A stretch of DNA of 29,473 bases from a virus: positions 1 through 29,473 of IMG/VR virus record IMGVR_UViG_3300048883_000278. The stretch is one strand, 5' to 3'. Shown here piece by piece: positions 7,520 through 15,583 of the stretch. A program made the position numbers and the translations under genes. Below the pieces are notes generated by a model, which had not been told where the DNA came from, did no database searches, and saw nothing but the letters and a program-made list of their open reading frames with translations. Every line of letters begins with the position of its first letter. Position 1 is the first letter of the stretch.

Positions 7520-7583
7520 TTGACATTTAATTAAGATCTTGTTATAATAAGTCATAAGTTAATTAATTGAGAAAGAAAATATT
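7520..7583 (+). promoter_or_regulatory. Promoter plus conserved leader, copy 4
   Basis: TTGACA (7520-7525), a 17-bp spacer, extended -10 TGT and TATAAT (7543-7548). The leader CATAAGTTAATTAATTGAGA followed by AAGAAAATATT ends at the ATG and repeats the leader at 186, 457 and 2699. It should transcribe the small membrane protein and DNA polymerase together. Confidence 0.85.
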
Positions 7584-7823
7584 ATGAAAAAACGAATTAT
7601 CGATGTTGTAGAAATCCCCGCTGTTATCGCCACCATGTTTGCTTCAGTTATTCTTGCCGACTCGGCGGCTGAAGCAAACTTTATTCTGGTATATACATTG
7701 TTCCTGTCCAGTTCCGCAGTAATAACCGTGACCACATATTTAAGAAAGTCGTATAATATTATGGCGTTAAATTTCTTCTATGTGACAGTTAACAGTTATG
7801 CTTTATTTAAAGAAATGTTATAA
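7584..7823 (+). CDS. Small two-helix membrane protein upstream of polymerase
   Basis: The 79-aa protein has hydrophobic segments at about 8-25 (VEIPAVIATMFASVILAD) and 30-52 (ANFILVYTLFLSSSAVITVTTYL), with basic residues flanking the second, plus a third moderately hydrophobic tail. It is the first gene after the copy 4 promoter, and its stop codon is one base before the polymerase start. I do not recognise it. Like the protein at 186 it is a small membrane protein behind the conserved leader, but the two sequences are not obviously related. Confidence 0.7.
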   Translation: MKKRIIDVVEIPAVIATMFASVILADSAAEANFILVYTLFLSSSAVITVTTYLRKSYNIMALNFFYVTVNSYALFKEML

Positions 7824-7824
7824 T

Positions 7825-10350
7825 ATGAAACAATTCCTAAATGTTACCCGCATCGCCAATCGCCTTGCGGTTCATGAAGTTGATATGCAAACTGGCACGC
7901 GATACCGCCGAATGGTTGACTTTGAACCCGAATTATATGTTAAGTCTAACGTCGATAGTGGACTCAAAACCGTATATGGAGATAACGTACAGAAAAAGTC
8001 TTTCCGTACAATGGGCGAAGCCACGGCATACATTAAGGACAATAAAAGCATTAACGTCAAAACTTTTGGTATGGAGAAGTATCAACTTCAGTACGTTACT
8101 AAAAATTATACGACAGATTACAATCCAGACTTGGTTAGAACATTCTGTATTGATATCGAAAATGAGATGAAGGATTCTCGTGGTCAGCGGTTAACTAAGC
8201 CTGACCCATATGCAGCAGAAGGTATGTTGACCGTTATTACAATTTATGATTCATTCACAAAAAAGTATTACATCTTTGGTAATCAAATTGAGTGGACTAA
8301 TACAGATGATGTGAAAATTGATGTTGAGTATGAATCCATTTACTGTCAAGATGAAAAGGATTTGTGTATTAAGGTTCTTCAGTTCTGGCGACAAAATTAC
8401 CCAGATATTATGACAGGTTGGAATATTGATGGTTACGATATTCCATATATTATTAATCGATTCACTAAAATACTTGGCGAGGGATTAACCTCAAAACTTA
8501 GTCCATTGGGTAAAATACGCGAGATGGATCGCATGGATAACTTTGGCAATGATGTTATCAGATACAACATCCTCGGTATTTCAAGTTTAGATTACATTGA
8601 GTTGTATAAGAAGAATACATATTCAAGTCGTGAAAGTTATAGTCTTGACTTCATTTCAAATTATGAACTTGATGTCGGTAAACTTGATTACAGGGCAGAT
8701 GGCTACAAAGATTTGGATGATTTGTGGGATAGGAATCCACAGAAATATTGTAGTTATAACGTCTGTGATGTGCAACGGGTGATGCAAATAGATAATAAGA
8801 ATAAGTTTATTGATATCACATTATCCGTTGCCTACTACGCGGGTGTTAACTTTGATGACACGTTTTCGGGTATGCGTGTTTGGGATGCACTGATTCACAA
8901 ATATTTACTTGAACAGAATATTGTCGTCTCTCCAAATTCAAGTGCAACCAAAACCAAATTGCCGGGTGCATATGTAAAACCAATCAAACCAAACTTGTAT
9001 AAGAATTTGATGAGCTATGATTTAAATTCATTGTATCCTTCAATTATCAGGACGCTTAATATTGGAGTTGAAAGTCTTGTTCCAGAAAGCGCACCTGACC
9101 ATAACATCACTCAACGGGATATGGTCGAGGAAATTGTAAATGAAAGCCTTGACCTATCATTCTTAAAAGAACATAAATTGTCATTGGCATCAAACGGTGT
9201 TATGTTTAGGAACAACAAACAATCATTCCTATCAAAGTTGATGGAAATGTTATATGAAGAACGCCGCCAAGATAAAAATAAAATGCTTGATTACTTGAGC
9301 CAAGTAGAATTAGCCAAGAAGAATGGCGAACCTACATATGACTTGGAAATGAATGCCACCAAGTATAAAAACATGCAAATGGTGAAGAAGATTTTATTAA
9401 ATTCACTTTATGGTGTTACTGGCAACGCCCACTTTCGTTGGTATGATATAAGAATGGCAAGTGCCATCACACTATCCGGTCAAAGTATTATTAAATGGGC
9501 GGAACGCAAGATGAACATATACATGAACGCCTTGTTGAAAACAGACGACGATTATGTTGTGTTAATTGACACAGATTCCATTGTAGTGAGTTTTGATGCT
9601 TTAGTTCAAAAAGTTGGGTTGACGGATAGGGATAAGATTACAGACTTCCTTGATGGCGTGGGTTCAAAGAAGATTGAACCGTTCCTTGAAAAGTCATATA
9701 AAGAATATGCAGATTACATAAACTCAACTGATAATCAACTTGAGATGGGAAGAGAGAACATTGCATCCTCGGCATTGTTGACACGGAAGAAACGATATGC
9801 AATGAAGGTTGAGGATAGTGAGGGCGTTAGATTCGACAGTAAAGATCCGTACATCAAAATTATGGGTCTTGAGATTGTGAAGAGTAGTACGGCTAAACAA
9901 GTTCAACAGGATATTCGGTCTTGTTTAGTCATGTTGTTGGATGATAAACCCATCAATGATATTAGATCAAATGTTGATGTCATAAAGAACAAGTTCTTCA
10001 AGTTGGAACCATCGGTATTAGCATTTCCACGTGGAGTTAACAATATCGAAAAGTTTATGGATAAAGTTAGTTTGTACACGAAAGGAACACCTATCGCAGT
10101 CAGGGCATCAATACTTGCCAACCACCACTTCAACGCGAATATTAAGAGTGGCGACAAGATTAAATATGTGATGCTCAAGTTACCGAATCCAATCAACGAA
10201 AATGTGATTGGCTTTATTGATGATGTAGACGAAAGTCTGAAGAAATATATTGATTATGACTTGGTTTACAATAAATCATTTTATGAACCGGTTAAATCAT
10301 TATGCGAGAGTGCTCACAAAGAATTAGAACAAATTAACACTTTATTTTAG
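7825..10350 (+). CDS. 43: Family B replicative DNA polymerase (gp43)
   Basis: 841 aa from the ATG at 7825. This start is preferred to the one 27 bases upstream because it falls just after the stop of the preceding gene, has AAAGAA upstream and aligns with the T4 N-terminus. The 3'-5' exonuclease motifs are FCIDIE (D110, E112), TGWNIDGYDIPY and YNVCDV. Polymerase motif A is DLNSLYPS (399-406), motif B KILLNSLYG (522-530) and motif C DTD (582-584), followed by KKRYAMK. The C-terminus ends in a hydrophobic clamp-binding tail (INTLF), as gp43 does. All catalytic residues are intact. If the phage carries modified guanine, this enzyme must copy such templates. Confidence 0.97.
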   Translation: MKQFLNVTRIANRLAVHEVDMQTGTRYRRMVDFEPELYVKSNVDSGLKTVYGDNVQKKSFRTMGEATAYIKDNKSINVKTFGMEKYQLQYVTKNYTTDYNPDLVRTFCIDIENEMKDSRGQRLTKPDPYAAEGMLTVITIYDSFTKKYYIFGNQIEWTNTDDVKIDVEYESIYCQDEKDLCIKVLQFWRQNYPDIMTGWNIDGYDIPYIINRFTKILGEGLTSKLSPLGKIREMDRMDNFGNDVIRYNILGISSLDYIELYKKNTYSSRESYSLDFISNYELDVGKLDYRADGYKDLDDLWDRNPQKYCSYNVCDVQRVMQIDNKNKFIDITLSVAYYAGVNFDDTFSGMRVWDALIHKYLLEQNIVVSPNSSATKTKLPGAYVKPIKPNLYKNLMSYDLNSLYPSIIRTLNIGVESLVPESAPDHNITQRDMVEEIVNESLDLSFLKEHKLSLASNGVMFRNNKQSFLSKLMEMLYEERRQDKNKMLDYLSQVELAKKNGEPTYDLEMNATKYKNMQMVKKILLNSLYGVTGNAHFRWYDIRMASAITLSGQSIIKWAERKMNIYMNALLKTDDDYVVLIDTDSIVVSFDALVQKVGLTDRDKITDFLDGVGSKKIEPFLEKSYKEYADYINSTDNQLEMGRENIASSALLTRKKRYAMKVEDSEGVRFDSKDPYIKIMGLEIVKSSTAKQVQQDIRSCLVMLLDDKPINDIRSNVDVIKNKFFKLEPSVLAFPRGVNNIEKFMDKVSLYTKGTPIAVRASILANHHFNANIKSGDKIKYVMLKLPNPINENVIGFIDDVDESLKKYIDYDLVYNKSFYEPVKSLCESAHKELEQINTLF

Positions 10351-10369
10351 ATTGAAAGTATGTTATAAT
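10341..10369 (+). promoter_or_regulatory. Promoter of the queE gene
   Basis: TTTATT (10341-10346), a 17-bp spacer and TGTTATAAT extended -10 (TATAAT 10364-10369). The -35 lies within the end of the polymerase gene. The leader is unlike the conserved leader of copies 1-4 and carries AAAGGAAA before the queE ATG. Confidence 0.7.
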
Positions 10370-10397
10370 ATAAGTAATAACGTTTAAAGGAAATATT

Positions 10398-11222
10398 ATG
10401 AAAATCCGGATAGTTGAGAAGTTTGATAGTCTTCAGGGGGAGGGATTCTTTGTCGGAGTCCCGTCTGTGTTTGTTCGTGTGTTTGGTTGTAATTTTGAGT
10501 GCGCTGGTTTTGGTCAATCTAGAACAAACCCAATACCTAAAGAAGAAATGCCGCACAATACGTTTGATATTACAACGGTTAAAAGTATTGAAGACCTTCC
10601 GGTGTTTAATGTTGGATGTGATAGTAGTGCCGCATGGTCTAAAAAGTATCGGCATTTATGTGAAGAATATGATGAAGACGAATTGTATGTGTCATTAAAA
10701 TTAGATGGCGGTTACAGACAAAAACATCTTGTTATCACAGGTGGCGAGCCTTTACTGAAAAAACATCAGAAGTTTTGGGTTGTTTTCCTTAATAAATTTG
10801 GAAACCTGATAGAGAATATAACGTTTGAAACTAACGGCACTCAAGTTCTTACGGAAGATTTATTGTCAACATTATCATCAATCAAATCTAAAATAACATT
10901 TAGTGTCTCGCCAAAGTTGTCATTATCGGGTGAACTTAATAGTAAGGCGTGTATACCACCAGCCATTCATTCGTATCATACGGTTGGTTATGTTTATTTA
11001 AAATATGTCATTCGTGATGAAGTTGACATAAAAGAAGTGAAAGCATTTACAGATGCATATAACGTGAACGGTAATTTTGATGTTTACTTAATGCCAGAAG
11101 GTGCAACAATAGAAGGTCTTGAATTAACTGAACGAAATGTGGCTGACCTTGCGTTAGAACATGGATTTTATTTTAGTCCAAGATTACACTGTCATTTATA
11201 CGGAAATTCGTGGGGAACATAA
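10398..11222 (+). CDS. queE: QueE-like radical SAM 7-carboxy-7-deazaguanine synthase
   Basis: QueE converts 6-carboxytetrahydropterin to 7-carboxy-7-deazaguanine with S-adenosylmethionine and a 4Fe-4S cluster. Family signs are the N-terminal FDSLQGEGFFVG, VFVRVFGCNFEC, the TGGEPLL motif and FETNGT. The cluster motif is unusual: C31 and C35 are in place, but where the third cysteine of CX3CX2C should be there is Phe. The next candidate is C74 in VGCDSSAAW, which resembles the CDTxYAW stretch that normally follows directly, so about 36 residues seem inserted inside the motif. At 274 aa it is longer than many QueE proteins. Its stop overlaps the start of the phosphoribosyltransferase gene (TAATG). 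Confidence 0.88.
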   Translation: MKIRIVEKFDSLQGEGFFVGVPSVFVRVFGCNFECAGFGQSRTNPIPKEEMPHNTFDITTVKSIEDLPVFNVGCDSSAAWSKKYRHLCEEYDEDELYVSLKLDGGYRQKHLVITGGEPLLKKHQKFWVVFLNKFGNLIENITFETNGTQVLTEDLLSTLSSIKSKITFSVSPKLSLSGELNSKACIPPAIHSYHTVGYVYLKYVIRDEVDIKEVKAFTDAYNVNGNFDVYLMPEGATIEGLELTERNVADLALEHGFYFSPRLHCHLYGNSWGT

Positions 11223-11692
11223 TGAGTAAACAATATTTTGACTGGAACGATTATCAAGCGTGGATTGATGGATTAGTTAATAACTATGATGATGGAATAC
11301 CTACTTGTTTTGTATCAATCTTTCGTGGTAGTTTAATTCCAGTAACACACATCACTAATGTAATTAAAGGTAGTAAAATGGCTATCGTTAAGTTTCAATC
11401 ATATGATGGTACAGACGAAAATGCATCATGGATTCATGTTCCTGATTGGGCAGGAGTTCAACGATTTGTTATTGTTGATGATATTATCGATACTGGCAAG
11501 ACACTAAAGAAAGTGGAACGATTGTTACATCAAAACCTTTGGCGTTTACGTTATGCCAACACAATATCATTTGATGCTAAGGTAGAAATTCCCATTGAGG
11601 TTGACGTTATGGTTGACAAGTTAGGTAACCGAGGGTCTTATACAGTAGACGCAGATGCGTGGGTGGTTTTTCCTTGGGAACAAAGTTCTTGA
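11222..11692 (+). CDS. Purine-type phosphoribosyltransferase
   Basis: 156 aa from the ATG at 11222, which overlaps the queE stop and has GGGGAAC upstream; a GTG four codons earlier is less likely. The PRPP-binding loop is VIVDDIIDTGKT (83-94), the hallmark of type I phosphoribosyltransferases, and FVSIFRGSLIPV near residue 30 resembles the PRG loop region of xanthine/hypoxanthine/guanine enzymes such as Gpt. Such enzymes join a free purine base to PRPP to make a nucleotide. Within this island it could salvage guanine released by DNA transglycosylation, or act on a 7-deazaguanine base. The substrate cannot be read from the sequence. Confidence 0.82.
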   Translation: MSKQYFDWNDYQAWIDGLVNNYDDGIPTCFVSIFRGSLIPVTHITNVIKGSKMAIVKFQSYDGTDENASWIHVPDWAGVQRFVIVDDIIDTGKTLKKVERLLHQNLWRLRYANTISFDAKVEIPIEVDVMVDKLGNRGSYTVDADAWVVFPWEQSS

Positions 11693-11717
11693 TTTTATTG
11701 TGAAAATAGTGTATAAT
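11689..11717 (+). promoter_or_regulatory. Promoter of queD and downstream modification genes
   Basis: TTGATT (11689-11694), a 17-bp spacer and TATAAT (11712-11717), overlapping the end of the phosphoribosyltransferase gene. AAAAGGAA follows as ribosome binding site. It probably serves queD-folE-dpdA-queC-amidotransferase, which have almost no spaces between them. Confidence 0.7.
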
Positions 11718-11741
11718 AGTTATTAAATTAAAAGGAATAGT

Positions 11742-12305
11742 ATGAGTTGGGAAATAGATAAAAGTTTTAGTGCGTGCTTTGGTCATCGAGTTTGGTCACA
11801 AGAGTTGAATACAGATTATACGGCACATAATGATAATCTGTGCAAGTGTCGCCACCTACACGGACATGAAATGCTAATTAAAGTATTTCTAAAGTCTAAT
11901 GAATTGAGTTCTGGAATGGTTACAGATTTCAAACATTTGGGGTGGTTCAAAGATTTCATTGATGATGTGATTGACCACAAATTTATGATGGATATCAACG
12001 ACCCATTATTAAAGTATGAATTACAAGCATTGGTTTCGCCTGATGGTTCCTTAAATAAAGATTTGTGTAAGTATCATTCATTTGGTAATTATTACACACC
12101 AGATTTATCTAAGATAGAATTTGGAGCACCTTGCTTAACAGAAAAATATGAAGGAATGGTTCTTGTTGACTTTGTTCCAACTTCAGAAAACTTGTGTAAA
12201 TGGTTATATGATTTAGCACAAGAAAAAATGAACGGGTTTGCTGATGTGAGTGCCGTTGAATACTGGGAAACACCAAAAAGTCATTGCAAATATACAGGAG
12301 AATAA
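11742..12305 (+). CDS. queD: QueD-like 6-carboxytetrahydropterin synthase
   Basis: QueD makes 6-carboxytetrahydropterin from dihydroneopterin triphosphate, the second step to preQ0. The zinc ligands are H15, H40 and H42, and the catalytic cysteine is C36 in CRHLHGHE. VTDFKHL and IDHKFMM follow the family pattern (TDF and LDH motifs), PTSEN holds the pterin-binding glutamate, and the end VEYWETPKSHCKYTG matches the family's VWET segment. At 187 aa it is longer than the bacterial enzyme (about 120), with an insert at about 90-135 that contains CKYHSFGNYYTPDL. It ends directly before the folE ATG. Confidence 0.93.
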   Translation: MSWEIDKSFSACFGHRVWSQELNTDYTAHNDNLCKCRHLHGHEMLIKVFLKSNELSSGMVTDFKHLGWFKDFIDDVIDHKFMMDINDPLLKYELQALVSPDGSLNKDLCKYHSFGNYYTPDLSKIEFGAPCLTEKYEGMVLVDFVPTSENLCKWLYDLAQEKMNGFADVSAVEYWETPKSHCKYTGE

Positions 12306-12980
12306 ATGAGTTACCAACCAAGTAAAACCGATCCAGAATTAGGATTAAGAGTAGACCAACATTTAAGATCGATTGGTTTACATACACCAACTACCGAGGA
12401 ATTATTAGTAGATTCCTCGACTAAAATTGAAAAATTAGAAACAATTTTCACCGATGCCATGAATGTTTTGGGTATGGATTTGTCTGATGACAGTCTAATA
12501 GAAACACCTAAACGTGTTGCCAAGATGTGGATAAATGAAATTTATTGGGGATTAGAACCAAAAAACTTTCCTAAGTGTACGACAGTAGATAATAAAATGC
12601 ATTATGATGAAATGGTGATAGAACGTAATATCACATCAATGTCTACTTGTGAACATCATCTTGTGACAATTGATGCCAAGGCGTTTGTTGCTTACATTCC
12701 AAATGAAAAGGTTTTAGGTTTGTCTAAATTGAATCGTATTGTTGAATACTTCAGTCGCAGACCACAAATTCAAGAACGTTTGACAGCACAAATCGCAGAA
12801 ACTTTAAAGTTTATTCTTGGTACTGATAATGTGGCAGTTGTTGTTGATGGTGTTCATTATTGTGTTAAAAGTCGTGGAGTTGAAGATGTAACTTCAAGCA
12901 CAATCACAAGTTCACTTCATGGATGTTTTAGGGAAGTGCCAGAAGCCCGCGCCGAGTTTATGAATTTCGTTAAGGTTTAA
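12306..12980 (+). CDS. folE: GTP cyclohydrolase I
   Basis: FolE converts GTP to dihydroneopterin triphosphate, the entry step to preQ0. Zinc ligands are C115 and H118 in STCEHHLV and C186 in VHYCVKSRGV. ETPKRVAKMW, GLSKLNRIVEYFSRRPQIQERLT and the CEHH block are all typical. At 224 aa it has the usual length, with a non-conserved N-terminal stretch of about 40 residues. It starts at the base after the queD stop, with a GGAG ribosome binding site inside queD. A phage-borne FolE supplies pathway flux independent of the host. Confidence 0.96.
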   Translation: MSYQPSKTDPELGLRVDQHLRSIGLHTPTTEELLVDSSTKIEKLETIFTDAMNVLGMDLSDDSLIETPKRVAKMWINEIYWGLEPKNFPKCTTVDNKMHYDEMVIERNITSMSTCEHHLVTIDAKAFVAYIPNEKVLGLSKLNRIVEYFSRRPQIQERLTAQIAETLKFILGTDNVAVVVDGVHYCVKSRGVEDVTSSTITSSLHGCFREVPEARAEFMNFVKV

Positions 12981-12981
12981 T

Positions 12982-14265
12982 ATGAAACATAATTTACATT
13001 ATGTTATGAGTGGAACGTCTCTTGCTCGATTTTCTGAAGGAAGATATATTTCGGATAAGGTCTTAGTTGACGTGACAAGAAAGATAATAAAAGAAACATT
13101 TGACGATAGAGAACTACATACATTTGGTGGTCTTTATAACGCATACACAGAAAAATCATTAAGTAAACAAGTGGATAGTGTGGGACGGTACGACATTCCT
13201 TGGATTAGTGATTCTGGTGGATTACAAATAGTAACTACAGGAGCACAGATAACCTCTAAAATAAAAGATGATATCTATAGAAATCAGGCAACATATTCAG
13301 ACGTTGCTATGTGTTTTGATGAAATGCCATTAATTGTTGACCACACAATTAATGGTACAAGATTAAATTTATCTAATAGAAAGTTTGTTGTTGAAATGAT
13401 AGAGTCTGCCGCACGAGGAACAGGTAAGAATATAAAACGACAGTTAGAAATCTTTGATGAAGAGGAATCTAACACAAAAGTTATGATTATTTTACAAGGA
13501 AATCAACCACAAGACTTTCAAGAATACTTGGATTATGTATTAGCAGAAATCCCTAAAGACCAATGGAATAGACTGGCAGGGATTGCGGTTTCCGCGGCAT
13601 GTACAGGGTTAGGTTCACAAGAGATGGTAAACATAACTTCGTCTTATTGTATGTTAGATATACCAGAAGAGATAGGAAACACATTCCATTTATTAGGTAT
13701 TGGAAGTATTTCAAGATTATTACCTGCAATACAGTTTATGAGGTCTGGTTGGATTGATGCTGAAGTTAGTTATGATTCCAGTTCTCATGCATCACGTTTC
13801 TTTGTGGGCGGCGCATATATGGGCAAAGGTATGAAGAATATAGATTATGGTAAAACACGTAGTCCAAATTCTGAAATGATAATTAAAAAAATATTTACAA
13901 AGTTTCCTCAAATCGAACGTGAACTGGACGTGTCTTTTGATTATTGGAGTTCTCTTGTTGGAAATGTATTTAGTGGACCTGAACGATTTAATAGTAATGA
14001 TATCGACGAGAGTCGGTTAAATCAATTACTTGTATTTTGTAATGCGTTAGGTTCTATCACAAACTTCACAGACATTATTGACGATATATTTAAAGACACT
14101 TATCAATATACAAGAAAGACATTCCCAATGAAAATGTTAAGTGAAGTGAATTGTAAGGAAGATTTTTTACATTGGAAAAGAAATGTGTTCCAACATATTG
14201 ACGGCAACGCCATTTCACGTTATAATACTATAGAACAAGCAAACAGCCCAGAAGGATTATTTTAA
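12982..14265 (+). CDS. dpdA: DpdA-like DNA 7-deazaguanine transglycosylase
   Basis: 427 aa, with the fold signs of the tRNA-guanine transglycosylase family. The base-binding motif is SDSGG, with D77 as putative general base. FDE (112-114), LQGN (171-174), AGIAVSAACTGLGSQE and HLLGIGS follow the order of TGT motifs. SYDSSSHASR holds D265 as putative nucleophile. The C-terminal zinc motif of tRNA enzymes (CxCxxC...H) is absent, as expected of the divergent DNA-acting DpdA branch. Known DpdA enzymes exchange guanine in DNA for preQ0. Placement between folE and queC in a complete preQ0 pathway supports a DNA substrate. Action on tRNA cannot be excluded from sequence, but is less likely. Confidence 0.88.
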   Translation: MKHNLHYVMSGTSLARFSEGRYISDKVLVDVTRKIIKETFDDRELHTFGGLYNAYTEKSLSKQVDSVGRYDIPWISDSGGLQIVTTGAQITSKIKDDIYRNQATYSDVAMCFDEMPLIVDHTINGTRLNLSNRKFVVEMIESAARGTGKNIKRQLEIFDEEESNTKVMIILQGNQPQDFQEYLDYVLAEIPKDQWNRLAGIAVSAACTGLGSQEMVNITSSYCMLDIPEEIGNTFHLLGIGSISRLLPAIQFMRSGWIDAEVSYDSSSHASRFFVGGAYMGKGMKNIDYGKTRSPNSEMIIKKIFTKFPQIERELDVSFDYWSSLVGNVFSGPERFNSNDIDESRLNQLLVFCNALGSITNFTDIIDDIFKDTYQYTRKTFPMKMLSEVNCKEDFLHWKRNVFQHIDGNAISRYNTIEQANSPEGLF

Positions 14266-14266
14266 T

Positions 14267-15016
14267 ATGTTTAATAATGTAAATAAATGTGTTGTTGTTT
14301 TGTCTGGAGGATTAGACAGTACAATATTAACACACTCTCTTGTTGATGAATTAGGGAAGGATAATGTTGTTGCCTTGTCTTATAATTATGGACAGAAACA
14401 GAGTCACGAATTGACATTGGCGTCTAAAACTTGTAAGAGTCTTGGGATTGAACACAAACTAATTGACATATCATTTCTAGGTGATATTGTTGGTAAGGTT
14501 AGTGCCAATATAAAAGGTTCTGACATTGACATGCCGACTATACAAGATGTTATTGGAGATCCTCAACCACCAACGTATGTTCCGTATCGTAATATGATAT
14601 TAAACTCTATTGCATTTTCATTTGCGGAAAGTAACGGATGTGATACGATTGCAACTGGTCTGCAGATACACGATGAATATGGTTATTGGGACACCAGTAA
14701 ACAATTTGTTGATAGTATGAATCAAGTTAGTTCTTGTAATCGAACACATCAAATTAAAATGATTGCACCTTTTGCAGAACTAACCAAACACGACGAACTT
14801 GAATTACTGAAAGTGATTTATAATGATATAAGTGTTGCAAAGGACACAATAACATGTTATAATCCTAATGTAAAGAATGAAAGTTGTGGAACATGTCCTT
14901 CATGTTCAGAACGTATTTCTGCATTTGGTATGTTGGGCGAACCAGACCCAATTGAATATAGTATTGATTTAGATTGGGATAAAATATGTGTGCAATTTTC
15001 GGAAGTAGTAACTTAG
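14267..15016 (+). CDS. queC: QueC 7-cyano-7-deazaguanine (preQ0) synthase
   Basis: QueC uses ATP and ammonia to convert 7-carboxy-7-deazaguanine to preQ0. The PP-loop SGGLDS is at 13-18, YNYGQKQSHEL and TYVPYRNMILNSIA are family blocks, and four zinc cysteines lie at C197, C207, C210 and C213 (SCGTCPSCSER). 249 aa. It starts one base after the dpdA stop. The last 31 bases overlap the start of a class II amidotransferase gene. In archaea and in phage 9g a similar amidotransferase is fused to the N-terminus of QueC, and the fusion takes part in making archaeosine (G+). Confidence 0.96.
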   Translation: MFNNVNKCVVVLSGGLDSTILTHSLVDELGKDNVVALSYNYGQKQSHELTLASKTCKSLGIEHKLIDISFLGDIVGKVSANIKGSDIDMPTIQDVIGDPQPPTYVPYRNMILNSIAFSFAESNGCDTIATGLQIHDEYGYWDTSKQFVDSMNQVSSCNRTHQIKMIAPFAELTKHDELELLKVIYNDISVAKDTITCYNPNVKNESCGTCPSCSERISAFGMLGEPDPIEYSIDLDWDKICVQFSEVVT

Positions 15017-15582
15017 ATAAATTTAAAGAACTTCATAAATTAAATTCATATCGTGGTCAAGTTCGATGGTCACATTTCATTATAGACCCGACAACATTTA
15101 ATATTTTATACAAGAATTCAGGTGATGGTATTATGACTGAATTTAAAGAACTTGAGGGTTATCATCTTGGACATATACAAGCTCCAACTACAAACTCCAC
15201 AAATAACCATCCAGCCCAAATTGAGGATGGTTATTTGTGGCACAATGGAATATTGAAAGATAAGACAGTTAAAGAGTTACAATCTAAATTAAGTCTTGAC
15301 ACAACATGGGATACTATGTTATTATTTAATAATCTAGACGAATTAAACAATATTGATGGTACATTTTCATGTGTTAATTTGGAGGCAGGCAAGTACTTAA
15401 ATCTGTTCAGAAATAAATTGTCTCCATTATTTGTAGATGATGATATGAATATAAGTTCCACAAAATTTGTTGGTTCAAAACCAACAACAGAAAATGAAGT
15501 TTTGTGTGTTAACTTGATAAACAAAACACTAACAACTATCGAAAAATTCACCACTAAATACAATCCATATTGGGGACTATAA
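14986..15582 (+). CDS. Class II glutamine amidotransferase, probable partner of QueC
   Basis: 198 aa starting MCAIFG, where removal of Met exposes the Cys2 nucleophile of N-terminal-nucleophile amidotransferases. GHIQAPT (62-68) aligns with the GHTRWAT block of GlmS, NNHPAQ and LWHNGIL (the oxyanion-hole Asn-Gly at 87-88) follow, then NIDGTFSCV. These enzymes release ammonia from glutamine for a partner. The gene overlaps queC by 31 bases and has GGGAT upstream of its ATG. It therefore looks like the GAT half of a Gat-QueC fusion as a separate protein, pointing to an amidine (dG+) or amide (dADG) as the final base. The glutamine-binding Arg of GlmS is Gln65 here. Confidence 0.82.
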   Translation: MCAIFGSSNLDKFKELHKLNSYRGQVRWSHFIIDPTTFNILYKNSGDGIMTEFKELEGYHLGHIQAPTTNSTNNHPAQIEDGYLWHNGILKDKTVKELQSKLSLDTTWDTMLLFNNLDELNNIDGTFSCVNLEAGKYLNLFRNKLSPLFVDDDMNISSTKFVGSKPTTENEVLCVNLINKTLTTIEKFTTKYNPYWGL

Positions 15583-15583
15583 A

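Noticed and set aside
7798-7824. Upstream start for DNA polymerase
   Set aside because: It overlaps the end of the small membrane protein gene, has no ribosome binding site and adds nine residues absent from homologues.
12109-12390. Minus-strand frame across queD and folE
   Set aside because: It is antisense to two well-identified genes, and it has no ribosome binding site or recognisable motif.
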